This document shows positions 35,686 through 47,800 of a stretch of DNA of 64,000 nt, in pieces. This DNA is from Meandrina meandrites. Lineage: Eukaryota; Cnidaria; Anthozoa; Scleractinia; Meandrinidae. The position numbers and the translations under genes were made by a program. The notes beneath the pieces were generated by a model. The model made no database searches, had not been told where the DNA came from, and worked only from the letters and a program-made list of their open reading frames with translations. How positions within the stretch are numbered: the first letter of the stretch is position 1; every line of letters starts with the position of its first letter. Where the stretch lies: NCBI GenBank assembly GCA_963693305.1, contig OY855906.1, positions 16,161,661-16,225,660 on the forward strand. The letters run 5' to 3'.

Positions 35686-37468
35686 CAACCTCGTTCCCAG
35701 GGTCCTCTCTATATCTCTAGAGAAAGGACCCTGGTTGCGGCTGGTCACGTGATCTGGGTGACAAACCAAAACCGCAGGGAGGGACGGGATGCTCCTCGAC
35801 AAAATTTTGTCCATAGTACAACACATACTATCTAGGGGAGGGATAAATGTAGAGCGGGATTTTCTAAGCTGAATTTCTAAGCTGTGTTCAATTCGCGCTC
35901 CTTTCGACTGGCTATTACAGCATTATCCTGAAGGTTAAATAGGTTATTTGCTTGGAGAGTTTGTTTCTAAAATAAGACTTGGTGGCAGTGCTTTCAACAG
36001 GGTACGGGAAATCCTTGTTCTTCCAGGTTTTGCCTCGAATGTTGTTCGAGAGGGATAGCAGGTCAATGAGTTTGTTTTACCTTGAGTTGAGTTTTTTTGC
36101 CGTGAGTATTGTTATTGTGCAAGGAGTTCGTTTCGTTTTTCCGTGACCTCAGTTTGTTTTGCCGTGAGTTTCTTTCAATCTTTGTTGTGTTCATTTTGTT
36201 TGGCAGCGAGCTGACATTGCTTTGTCTTATCTTGAGTTTGTCATTTGCCGAGAGTTGAGTTTATTTTGCTGTGAGTTTCGTTGTTGTGCCGTGTGTTCGT
36301 TTGGTTTTGCCGTGACTTGTGTTTGCTTTGCCGTGAGTTTCTTTGTTGTGGTATAAGTTCACTGATTTTTTTAGCCGCGAGGAGAGTCTGTTTTGCCATA
36401 AGTTTTGTTTTTATTTTGCTGTGAGTTGATTTTGTGTGTAGTGTGTTTATTTTGTTTTGCGGCGAGATTCGCTGTTGCTGTTAGAGTTGTGGGCCACCGT
36501 ACTATTCTGGCTTCCGTTTAAGCCGTGAATTTTCTTAAAAGAAACTCCTACAGTTAATACAGGTGTAGTTTTTCGAAGCGACGGCAAACAGAAAGACTTG
36601 ACTAAAATTAACTTACGCCTGTCTGTTTTGAAGTAAAATCAAAACAAATTTCTTCGCCTTCATCAAGCACACGGCAAGATATTAACGGAGAAAAGTTTTA
36701 TTAATGAGAGCCAGTTCAGTACAGGCCAGAAAAGTAAGGTATGTGTCAAAAAGAAACTTCTATTGCCGTGAGTATATTTTGTTGTGCCTGGAGATAATTC
36801 ATTTTCTTGTGAGCAAATTTATTCTGCCGTAAGATATTCAGTTTTAAATTTATCTTGCACCTATATGAGCAACCGTATACGCTTATAAAAACTGTGGCCA
36901 CTTGTTAAGAAACATTGTAAACTCAAGCAAATGATTAAACAATCTATATATTTATCTTAAATCTATATATTTATCTTGTATCAAAGTTTGACCCGACAAA
37001 GATATCTTCTGCGGCATCGATGCGGCAGCCAGCAGTGGTCGATTTGCCCGTGAAAAAAGGTTTTTTGACCATGTCCTGTCCTCAACTGCTTTGCACAGCC
37101 TGCATGAGCTAAAATCTGCCGGGACTGATGTTTTAAAAATCTTTTTTTGGAGTTGCCGGGACAGATACCTCAGAATTCTTTTTTGGAGTCGCTTGAAAAT
37201 TCCGAGTCGACATTCTCGTTAAAAGACTCACCGAAAACACAAAGGTTTTACCCGCACTCCAAGCGATGTCATTTTAATGTTACATTTTCCACTCCCTACC
37301 GGGCTCAGTACTTCAGCTATGTTAAGACAATTTTTACCTTTCCCACCCCTCCCTTAAATCACTTCTTTGGAATCTGCTAAAATCTGGCAGATCACAGCAG
37401 ATCACGTGACCAGCCGCAACCAGGGTCCTTTCTCTAGAGATATAGAGAGGACCCTGGGAATGAGGTTG
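35686..37468. mobile_element. Mutator-like non-autonomous DNA transposon, 9-bp target duplication
   Basis: Terminal inverted repeats of about 75 bp are nearly identical: the left begins CAACCTCGTTCCCAGGGTCC and the right is its complement at the other end. Both contain CTCTAGAGAAAGGACCCTGG and a CACGTG core. GGTCGTTAG flanks both ends (35677-35685 and 37469-37477), the 9-bp target duplication expected of MULE elements. There is no transposase ORF. The interior is dominated by degenerate TTTTGCCGTGAGTT repeats (about 36060-36490). Family assignment rests on repeat length and duplication size. Confidence 0.75.
36060..36490. repeat. Degenerate minisatellite (TTTTGCCGTGAGTTT-like)
   Basis: Imperfect copies of a GCCGTGAGTTT...GTTTTG unit of about 28-40 bp recur at least ten times inside the Mutator-like element. 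No ORF. Confidence 0.6.
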
Positions 37469-38119
37469 GGTCGTTAGCCGCTTTTTTGCTTTGCGTGACG
37501 TCCCTGCAGATGAACACGATAAGCGAGCGCGATCGAACGCGGTGTTCGAGCGGCGGAGGCTTTCGCGTTCGTCCCGCTGATTACCCAACGGCGGTGTTCC
37601 ACAAATAGGTGTTCGCAAGGGCTTCTTTGCTGTCTACATGCTGGGAACGTATTCTTTGTTGGAAAGGGCTGGCACAGCATGGAAATGACGTAGGCGAGTT
37701 TAGCCGGCAACGGAAAAATATTGTTCATCAATATACTCCCGAAGTTTATTAAATCTTCATAAAAGTAAAAAATTTATGCAATCGCCCGCGTGTAAATTAT
37801 TCAGCCTTTCACTGTTTTGTTTATCCCTACCGGGGATACACATTTCACTTGTGATATGTGTGTGAGGATACTGATATATGTATCACTGTAACACTGGGCG
37901 AACCGACTTTTTGTGCGAGCGAACGGAATTTCGGGCGAAAAACGACCGGTTACCATGGTGATATGCCTTTTTCCCACCTCTGGAATGATACTTGAAAGGC
38001 TAGGGTACTGGCTCCCCCAGCTCTAAGCTAAGGCTGTGAACACTGATGCGGGATGGGTCTAGAGCCACTGTACGTAGTTGTCAAACTTTCCATGTGTGCA
38101 AGGTATCAGACCCCTGCTT

Positions 38120-38145
38120 GGGGGGGGGGGGGGGGGGGGGGGGGG
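38120..38145 (+). repeat. Poly-G run of 26
   Basis: An uninterrupted G tract in the divergent intergenic region. Length may be unreliable in sequencing. Confidence 0.8.
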
Positions 38146-38282
38146 CTGGTAAGACAAAGGCTTGACCAGACAGGGGAGCGGCACAAACTTGAAGGCACAG
38201 TACTGTGCTATACACAGCGGGTGGTCTAGCAAGTGAAGTAGTGGGCTTGTGTGTGACTCGCGGACTTTTCCATTGGACTTGG

Positions 38283-38356
38283 CTAGCCTGCGCCGCAGAC
38301 GAAACTAAACCCTTGGTTACTAGCCGGGGTTAGATTACGTCTGCGACGCAGGCTAG
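38283..38356. mobile_element. 74-bp MITE with 6-bp target duplication, upstream of the SDR gene
   Basis: The ends CTAGCCTGCGCCGCAGACG and CGTCTGCGACGCAGGCTAG are inverted repeats. ACTTGG flanks both sides (38277-38282 and 38357-38362). It sits about 200 bp before the SDR start codon. Confidence 0.65.
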
Positions 38357-38553
38357 ACTTGGCGAGAGTCCGCGTTCTTGGTGCTGACCAAAAAAAAGCG
38401 CGCTCTTCTCATAACCCGAGGCTTCTCTTTTACATTACCACTAAATAAATTTTCTCTCCCCAGTCTTCCGAAAATCCACGGGACCAGCTGCCACAATTAG
38501 ATTTGCTAAGGGGAAGGATTGATCTCTTTCACTTTCCCGACTTTGATTGAAAC

Positions 38554-38815
38554 ATGGTGCTTGTATATGTGGTGTACGCACTGGTGATCTTTCAAGGCAT
38601 TCTTTTACTCCTGTATTTAACAGGAAAAGGCTATATTATATCAATGATGTTGGAATTAGCGTACATTACTTTGCGCGTATTCCTTCATGTTTTCAAGTCA
38701 CTGTTGAGGTGGATTTTGCCCCCGCAAAGAAAAAGCCTTCGAGACGACACCGCGTTGGTCACTGGGGCAGCCAGCGGCATTGGGAGGCTGATTGCTCTCC
38801 GTTTAGCAGACAAAG
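38554..38815 (+). CDS. SDR16C-like exon 1 (membrane anchor and cofactor loop)
   Basis: This encodes residues 1-87 and the first base of Gly88. The donor is GTACGA at 38816. It carries the N-terminal membrane anchor and TGAASGIG. Confidence 0.92.
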
Positions 38816-41800
38816 GTACGAGCGGTTTGACTTATTTATTAAATTCTATTTACAGTTCGAAGCTTGAATCGTTTGGAATGTGCAATAAGGGTAAGGAGTT
38901 CCCATCATTTTTGGATATTGAACAAGAGGCTTGCAGATAAAAAATAAACGGCACGCAATGCATGCAGAAGCGATGACGTTTCGCATGGGGTCTTTAAGAA
39001 TTTCAAAGAAATTTGACAGAAATTTCAAAAAAGTAAATAAAAGTAGCTGACACCGTCTGTATTGAATGATTGTTCGACAAAAGTTGCGTTATCTTGCAGG
39101 GAGACATACGATACAAGGTCAAACGCTGTCTTGAAATTGTTGAGCCCTTTTGTTTTAAAAAAAAAATTAAAGATTTCTGTTTACTAAATCTAATGAAATA
39201 CATCAAATATAATTTGTCTCTTTCGTTTATACTTAGAATCGGTCCTTTCTAACTGCCCGGGAGTATTTTACTTTGAGTTCTACGCGGTGTTTTCTTGTTG
39301 AGAGAAACTTGATTTCTTTTCTACTGACGTTTATTCCTGAACAACTTCTGTGTTCAATGATTGTTCGACAAAAGTTGCGTTATCATGTAGCGCGACATCC
39401 GATACTGACGACATACGATACAAGGTCAAACGCTGTCCTGAAAATGTTTAGCCCTTTTCTTTTAAAAAATGTAATGATTTCTGTTTACTAAATCTAATAA
39501 AACACATCAAATATAATCTATCTCTTTCGTTTATATTTAGAATCGGTCCTTTGTAACTGCCCGGGAGTATTTTGCTTTGAGTTCTACGCGGTGATTTCTT
39601 CTTAAGTTAAACTTGAATTCTTTTCTACTGACGTTTATTCCTGAAGTTAGTTCTCAAACCATGCACCTAGTTCCCAGTGCTCTTCGGTTCAATTCAGGGA
39701 GTAATCGCGCTCACACCGTAACACCAAAAATTCCGAAAATTCCACTGCTTTTCCGCTTTCCAACATTAACCGATGACGTCATAAAATGACGTCATCGCTT
39801 AATAAAGTCGTTTGAGTATTCGTGTGGTTGATTTAAATCACCTCACTACTTTCACTGTATTCTCTTATTTACTAAATTCCGTTGACAAATTGTCGACAAT
39901 AGGAAACCACTGTACCAGCAGGTGTGGATGATTAATATTGGATACGCCGGCAAACATCGCGGACAACTGAAAAGTATGGGAACAGATATGGAGCAACTAC
40001 ATGATCATGGCTAAACTTATTGTGACAACGTACTGCTACACTCGACTCGCAATCGCCCGAGTACAAAGTCGCATATGCATGACGCGTTACAGTGTAAATT
40101 TTAATTCGATCGTCAAGGAGATAGAAACGATGTGGCCAAGATTATCGAAAGGTTTGACCACCATTAACCATCGAAGAACGAAACCTTCGAAAGGTACACG
40201 TTAAACTCCAGAAATCAAGAAGAAAACGAATTCATCGATACTCATGTCACCGCCCTCTGCAATTGCACTACGTAACGATATATATATATGGGAGATATAG
40301 TCCTGGGCATTCACGACAACCAAACACAGAAAACGACTTCTACAAGAAAGGAAAACGCGTCCGAAGACATGTATCGACCTTTGTAAAAGGTCTGAAGTTA
40401 CAATGATGTGCAGTTGAAAATCCAGGGATAAAAACGATCTCTGGTGCCCTCAGCCACCGAAACGTCGCGATTCTGGCAGGTCAACATTTAGACGTCCACG
40501 AAGTCGCGAGCGTGAACCGAAAACCAAGTCACAGAAAGCATGCGAATTTTGCGGCAGAGCACATCGTTTCGAGAAAAGCAAATGGCTAGCGTAGGGGAAT
40601 ATATATTATTAAAAATTTTTTAATAAATTTATTTTGTATATATATATATATAAAAAATTTAGCCATAAACCTACTTTGAAAATTCCTTTTTTATTTTACC
40701 AAAAGAAATTTAGCCGTTAATTTTGCTAGGGAGCAAAGTGTGGAGGCGGAAACCACTTCGAAACGCGACGCATAACACCGATTAGAAAAGCCCACAGCCT
40801 CAGACACGAATAATATTCCGATGACAGCGACGTGGATAGGTATTGTTGATCTTCCATCACAAACGAACAGTGATGGGTTTAACAACCATTTATTGCAAAG
40901 CTACGAAACTAGAAGCACCTGAAAACCCGGGAGAGGTTGGGGTGGGTTGCTCTCGCTTACAGTGAACTGGGTTACAGAATGAACTACACGAATGTGAACT
41001 GTGCCCATCTAAACACACAAATCGCTAAGCTATGTGTTACGGAAATGTCAAGCATATCTTTTTTTTAACCTTATAACGTGTAACTTAAGACACTTTACTA
41101 CCTAAAACGGAATATGCCGTCACGCGAGCAATTATCAGCCCGTCAAAAATGTAGGAGAAATCAAAGGCCCTTTGGGCTGTCTCGTGTCTCTTTTCAATAT
41201 TTTTGTGTAATTTGAGATTTCAGTGTTAAAACGTTAAACCACAAGGTATAGCCTCGTTTTGGTGGTAAGTTTGTTTTCGTTCGATAATTTCATAAAATGA
41301 CTGTTTTTTATAATTCTTTATGATGTATTGATGTCTTGTTTCTTTTGTTTTTGTAAAGTTCTCAGGCTCACAGGCTAGTTTTCTACCAGGTAGTTTTGTT
41401 TCGTCTTAAACTCAACCTGACAGTTGCAATTCGCTAAGGGTGCAGAGGATTACAAAGAAGGGGCATTCCAAATTAGGAAAAAATAGCTGCCCCCTTTCTT
41501 TGTCCGTGGTATATGCTAAAGTGTAAGATCAATGTAAGACATTGACTTTGATCAGTAGTAGAGAGTATTCTGGTCTCGAATTTTCACTATTCGTTATCGT
41601 CGCTATTTAGGACTATTCGTCACTTTTTACAACTATTCGTTAGTACTTGGAACTATTTGTCACTTTTCGTTACTATTCGTCACTATTCAACTACTATTTG
41701 CTACTAGCCGGCTACTAGTCGTCATCATTCACGACTTACGACTCGTATCAGCTCGTGCATATTGGACATGGATGACTTTTCACATACTATTCGCGACTAT

Positions 41801-44800
41801 TCGGGAGTATTCGTACTATTCGCGACTATGTGCTATTCGATTTTTCCAGACATCTATTTAGACCAAGCCGTCATTCAACACAGGAGAGGGGACTGCTCAG
41901 AAGCTTTTTAGTCAGAGAAGCGTGTACTCGACATCAGACTGAGGCTGTCTGGTGAAGAACATCGAAAGACTGCTGACAGCTTCCATAAAGTAGGGGTTAC
42001 ACAACATTCACTGGGCGACTACATCTCCGTTCTTGAGCCCAAGAATCATGCACTTGATATCAGACGGAAACTGTTTGCTGAAAACCATTCAGAGACTGCT
42101 GACAGCTATCTTTCAGTGGGGGTTACACAACATTCAGTTGGAGACTACAACTCTGCTCTCGAGCCCAAAAAGGGTGCACTTGAAATCAGACGGAAACTGT
42201 TTGGTGAGTATGACTAACAACAACCATGAAGTGAGGGTTACACAACATTCACTAGGAGACTACACCTCTGCTCTTGCCTATGAGAAGTGTTCACTTGATA
42301 TCACACTGAGACTGTTCGGTAAAAAACATCCAACGACCACTTACAGCTACCATTCAGTAGGTGTAACACAACATTCACTTGCCGACTACAAATTGTCGGC
42401 TCTTAAGTCCAAGAAGCGAGCGCTTTATATCAGATAGAAACTGTTTGGTGAAGGATAGTCAGAGACAGCTGACAGCTACCATTCAGTAGGGGTGTACACA
42501 TCATTCACTGGGCGACTACATCTGACTGCTCTGGATCCGGATCCAAGCTTGTACTTGATATCAGTCTGAAACTGTTTGGTGAAGAACATTCAGAGATGGC
42601 TGAGAGATATCATTCAGTAGGGGTTACACAACATTCACTGGGCAACTACATCTCCACTCTGAAGTCCAAGAAGCGCGCGTATGATATTAGAATGAAAGTG
42701 TGTGGTAAAGAACACTTACAGACTGCTGACAGCTACCATTCAAAAGGGGTTACACAACATTCACTGGGAGACTACATCTCTTGTCTCTAGTCAGACAAGC
42801 GTGCATTCGACATCAGAATGAAACCGTTTGGTGACTGAGGACACCCAAAAACGGTCACAGCAATCGTTCAGTATTGTTTATTTTCAGTATTGTTTCTCAT
42901 TTTTAGCTCATTACCGGGTGAGTATACTGAATCATTACCAAAGTAAGTATATGAAACTTTATTTAAACAGGGTGGGTCATTCAGGTGGAAGACTAGTATC
43001 TATAGGTGCGCTGCATCTAAAACATACATCACATTAAAATTTAAGATTAAAAATAGTACTCCTTATTACAATGCTATTACAAAAAGAGGCTAAAATATAC
43101 TTTACCAAAAAGCTTTTATAACAGGAAATGTTTCTCTAGGCTGTAAAAAGCTTGTATGTTATCTACGCTTGCATTTTTCGCGCCTCTAAAAAGAAAGGTG
43201 TTTTAGAAGATTTACCATTTCCGGGGATGGGGAAAGCAGAGACCGGGGAACATTTTGCTGGGAAAATTTTAAGTCTTCTTTTTTCATATGCAAGAAATAA
43301 AAATGGCGAACATGCAGGAAAACGAAATGATAAAGCACTCGGGAAAACAAAATGACAAAACAAGTGGGGAGACAAAATTACAAAACAGGCGGGAAAACAA
43401 AATAACAGAACAAAATATTATTTATGAATTTTTACCAAAAAAGAACGTCCTCTCTATTTTTGACGCAAAAAAACGCAAGAGGAATTGAGCGTTACTCCAA
43501 GCATTCGTCCCCCACCTTCTGCGCCGACCGTTAAATTGCGCTGTTTTCCATTTCTTTTGTGATTTATTGCCCGCTTTCTACGATCCAAGAACAATGTCAG
43601 AAAATAGAGTATTTCACACATGTTTCTTGCGACGAAAACGCTGAAAATGGAAATTCCGGTATGTTTGTAACGAAATAGCATTCCCAAGGTAAGTTACAGG
43701 TAAACTCACCGCGGGAACACGTTACGAGGTGTTTGCCGTCACACACTTAACATTTAACACTTTACCAAGGTCATTAATCTTTCATACTGTTTTCGGTGCG
43801 AAGTGCGAAAATGGATAATTCGAGGTGCTCGTTAGCAGCATCTCGCTTTTATTATTTATACTGTTTCGACAGTCCTCTACTGCTTTGTTATGTCAGTGTT
43901 TCAGACACCGAAGAATTAGAAGGCGAAGACTCCGTTTATATAAATCTCCTTGTTGGATGTTTCTAGGCCTAGAGATTAAATCGAAATACATATAAGAAAA
44001 TGCACTACAGATCTTCCTTGACTTGTGTTGTATTTAAACGCCAAATTTCCAAAAAAAGTAGCTTATACTTACAAATCACACGGAAATCAGCAAGCAATCC
44101 AGCCATGATTCTAAGAAAGACCACGTTTTTTCTGCCTCTAGTTGAACACGCAAAGTTGACCTCCAGAAATATAAACCATATTTAATTTCAAGTTTCCCTG
44201 TTTATTTTATTTGCTTATCTTTGAGGTTTGCCTCGCGCGATCGGTCATTTTATCTTGGGGTACTTGAAAAACCTACCTATTTATCTCGGTAACTTTCATG
44301 GGCGATTCTTTTGTTGTTTTTGATGTATCCATGGAAATGCACTGCGTTAAATTTACCTTGGGAAATGTTGGTCACACACGATTTGTGAGTCTTCCGAGGT
44401 AAAGAGCCCATTTACCACGGTAAAAGGACGAAGTGTAACCGTAACTGTATAAGTTTGACACACTACACTTGACACTAAGCTATTCCGTACTGGAAACCCT
44501 ACACTGCTACACAGATCAAGTAATTTGTTCCAGTCAACTCTTGTTAATTACATTTTATGCAGTCACGAAAAACCTTTCGGTAATGATTCTCGCATCGCGA
44601 CCGCATAAAAACAAAATCTATAATCAGAGGGCTAGTTTCGTGGTCTCTATGTTTTTTTTTTTTTCACTACTAAAATAAAAGTTGACTAAAAATCTAACAT
44701 TTCGCAATGATTGGAAGTAAAATCATAAAACGCATGGGTCTATTTGGAAAGGGAGGTTTTTTTGAATAAAAGTTAATAAAATAGTTAGGTGCCATTTTCA

Positions 44801-47800
44801 CGGCAAAGCCACTGCCGGGCTACTTTTCACACGCGAACAGAAATCAAGTTATCGCCGCGTAGAACACAAAGCAAACTACTCCCCGGCAGTTAGAAAGGAC
44901 TAATACAAAGTATAAGCGAAAGGGATAAATTGTATTTGGCGAGTTCTATTAGATTCGGTAGACAGAAATTTCTTTTAAAAGATGTAAACAACTGAGACCG
45001 TTTGACCTTGTATCGTTTGTCGGATGCTACGCCACTTGCGCACTATCAAAAGAGGGTCTGAATGGGGGTACCTCGATAACACTAAACACTTAATTTTTAG
45101 GCTCTGTAACATGAAACAGTAAAATTTTAGGCATTTTAACACTAACAGTAAAAAATTCACTCTAACAGTAAATTTTATCCGGAAAGAAACAAAACCGGCT
45201 TGACAAAAGCCAACATTGCTTATTTAGTATATCAAGACAATTTCCGCAATTTTCCGACGATTCCCGATCATTTCGGAAGATTTCCGAAGACCAACGATGA
45301 TCACTGGGAACTACCGAAGATATCCGAAGGCTGTCGAAGGTATCAGAACAATATTGAAGATTTCCGAGGAGAAATCCGAATTTTTTTTTATCTTTTCATC
45401 GCTTATATTCACATGTGAAAAGATATATTTCTGACAGCGTAAGGATACGATTTTTTTTTGTAGAAATTTAATACGAATTTCATTAAGTTCTTTTGTCTAG
45501 CTTTATAGTTTCTCAATTGGTTTTAAAACTTTCTAATGAACTAGAATTGGCAATCTCAGGAGTCAACGAATTCCATTGGCATATGGACCTTGCAAAACAA
45601 GAAAACTTTCCTACCCCTTACCTCCCAACAGGCATAGTCACATGGTAGAAATTTAACTCCTCACAATATCACGTGGCAGAATTCTCAAAGAAATGAGCTA
45701 GACCAAAAACTTGGCACTTATGCAGGTATCAATGTAAAGACGTAGAGGTGGTGGTGGTAGGGGGGGGGGGGGGGGATCGGGCAGAGGTGGGGTATTTGCA
45801 TTTTTTGGCAATTCTTTAAATGTGATCAAATGTCCCACCTGGGTGAAAAAAAGAAAAAAAACATACAGATTTTTAATGTGTCAGTAATTTAGACCATGCT
45901 TCTTGAAAAACAAATTCAAATGGCCTTATTCTGGGGAAAATGTGAAATCAAATTCCCCAGGATGGGGACAACAGTAGTGCTCAAATGTCCCACATCTGCC
46001 CGATCCCCACCCCTCCCTCTCCATGTTAACATTGATACCTGCATTACCATTTATTTCACTTTGTCCTTCGTCTTCTAGAAGAAATGGAATTTCCATCTGC
46101 CACTGCTGTTGAGTTACTATGCTGAAGTTTTCAGTTAAACCCTTTGAAATACGCTTCAATCGCAATATTTTAAGATCAAAGTCCACCATTCCAAATTTCA
46201 TCGCAAGCTCTTTGAGCCAAGGAACTCCCTAAGATCCTTCTTGATGGCTACCACATTGCTTTGAGAAGCAAGGCCAAAAGTGACACTACTTCTGTGTCTT
46301 TCAAACACGGAATCTTCCCCGTTCCTGTAGAAACTGACCAACACTTTGACAACACCGGAGGAAAATCCTCTCGGTGCTGCCATGTCTAGCGTCATGATGT
46401 TTCCACTTACAAAGAGACCAAAGGATGGTGGGCTCTTAGTGCGAGATTGGTGTCCAGTACTACTCCCCGAGTTTCCCAGGATACGTTGCGCATAACTCGT
46501 AAGAAAAGACTACAACCGATATATCGAAGCTCAAAGTTCACGATTTTTGAAGAGCAGGTAAAAATTTACAATGCTCTAAGATTGAAAAAACACTCCAAAC
46601 ACTTAACAGTATTTTTTCCGGAAACAGTAAACATTAAAAAAATGGCCAATATAACAGCAAACACTAAAAAATATGGGCAAATAACACTAAACACTAAACC
46701 CCATTCATACCCTCTCAAAACAACTTCAGGAAATTGGATGTCAATCAAATGCGTTTTCGATGAGGTATCAGAACACGCAAAACTTGTACGGCACGCACAT
46801 TTCTTTCGAGCTTTCTGTAAAAAGAAAATTCACACAATCACAAATCACGCATTTTGTTCCTTTAGCGATAACTTATTAAATCGACGGTTTGAAAGAATAG
46901 CAAATCCAGATCAGCCAATGAATGGCGGTCAACATTGGCCATTTCCATCGACAAGCGCCACATTTTAATCGTCCAGCTACAACTACTGGCGAGTTCTAAG
47001 CACGACTCCAGACTGGCAGAGTTCCTGGAGTTCTTTTATTGAAATGTGTGAAAACAAAAGAGTATGGAACAGGACAACGCAAGATTTGAACGATCGGCTG
47101 AAATGTTCCGTGACGCCAAGAGCAGGAAAATGGAACAAACAAACGGCCATACTTGCTGGCTTAAAAGACATTTTTAAAGATTTAGCATCAAAATAATTGT
47201 CTTTATCTAATCGTTTATTTTCTGTTATTGGATCGTTGTTATCCGTGCCATAGGTCACCCATTCAAAACAAATGTTGTGCAAGTGCAATACTCACGTAGC
47301 AAACACAGTCTTCTTTAGGGTTTCGTTTTTCTGTTCAACCTTTTTCAACGCAATTCTCCAACGAGCTTTCAACATGCCAAATGCTCGTTCCACTACAGAT
47401 CGTAGCGTACCGAACTTTAAGTTAAACTTTCTCTGCTCCTGATTCAGGCGTGTTCTGTCCGGGTAGGGTTTCACTAGCCAGTTCGTTAAGTATTGTCGCC
47501 AGCTAAAAGGGGCCTTATTTCTGTTCCATTTAGATTGCCTGTTGGACAGCTAAGAATTTGCTCGTTCGCTGCAAGTTCATAAAAAAACGCCATCTCTTCT
47601 GCGTGCATTGCATGTCGTTTATTTACAGATAACGTCAACACTTTATATCATCGTGCGAGTGCACCGAATTTGTTGCGCTTGATAGACGAATCAGAAGAAC
47701 CGTACAAGACTGTGAACTTACTACAGCAATAAACGTAAAAGAAAAGAAATAAATTTTATGAACAGTAAAGCGTGCCTGTATCTCACATAATAAGCCCTTT

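Larger units (their letters stand above)
35378..38553. promoter_or_regulatory. Divergent promoter region of VPS13D (-) and the SDR gene (+)
   Basis: The two start codons face away from each other across 3.2 kb, of which 1.8 kb is a transposon (35686-37468). The host-derived remainder is about 1.4 kb. AAGATGGCGGA at 35653-35663 resembles the YY1 core, a frequent element near TATA-less promoters, about 280 bp upstream of the VPS13D start codon. A CRE-like TGACGTCC lies near 37496. No clear TATA box was seen for either gene. Promoter function is inferred. Confidence 0.5.
45049..46722. mobile_element. Probable 1.7-kb DNA transposon
   Basis: GAGGGTCTGAATGGGG near the left end and CCCCATTCATACCCTC near the right are imperfect inverted repeats, each followed inward by AACACTAAACAC/AACAGTAAA repeats. 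It holds two overlapping unrecognised ORFs on the minus strand. Confidence 0.5.

Noticed and set aside
37147..37618. ORFs of 77-94 residues in the divergent spacer
   Set aside because: They overlap the Mutator-like terminal repeat and show no family similarity.
40240..40660. TATATATA runs as promoters
   Set aside because: Simple AT repeats in transposon debris without a downstream gene.
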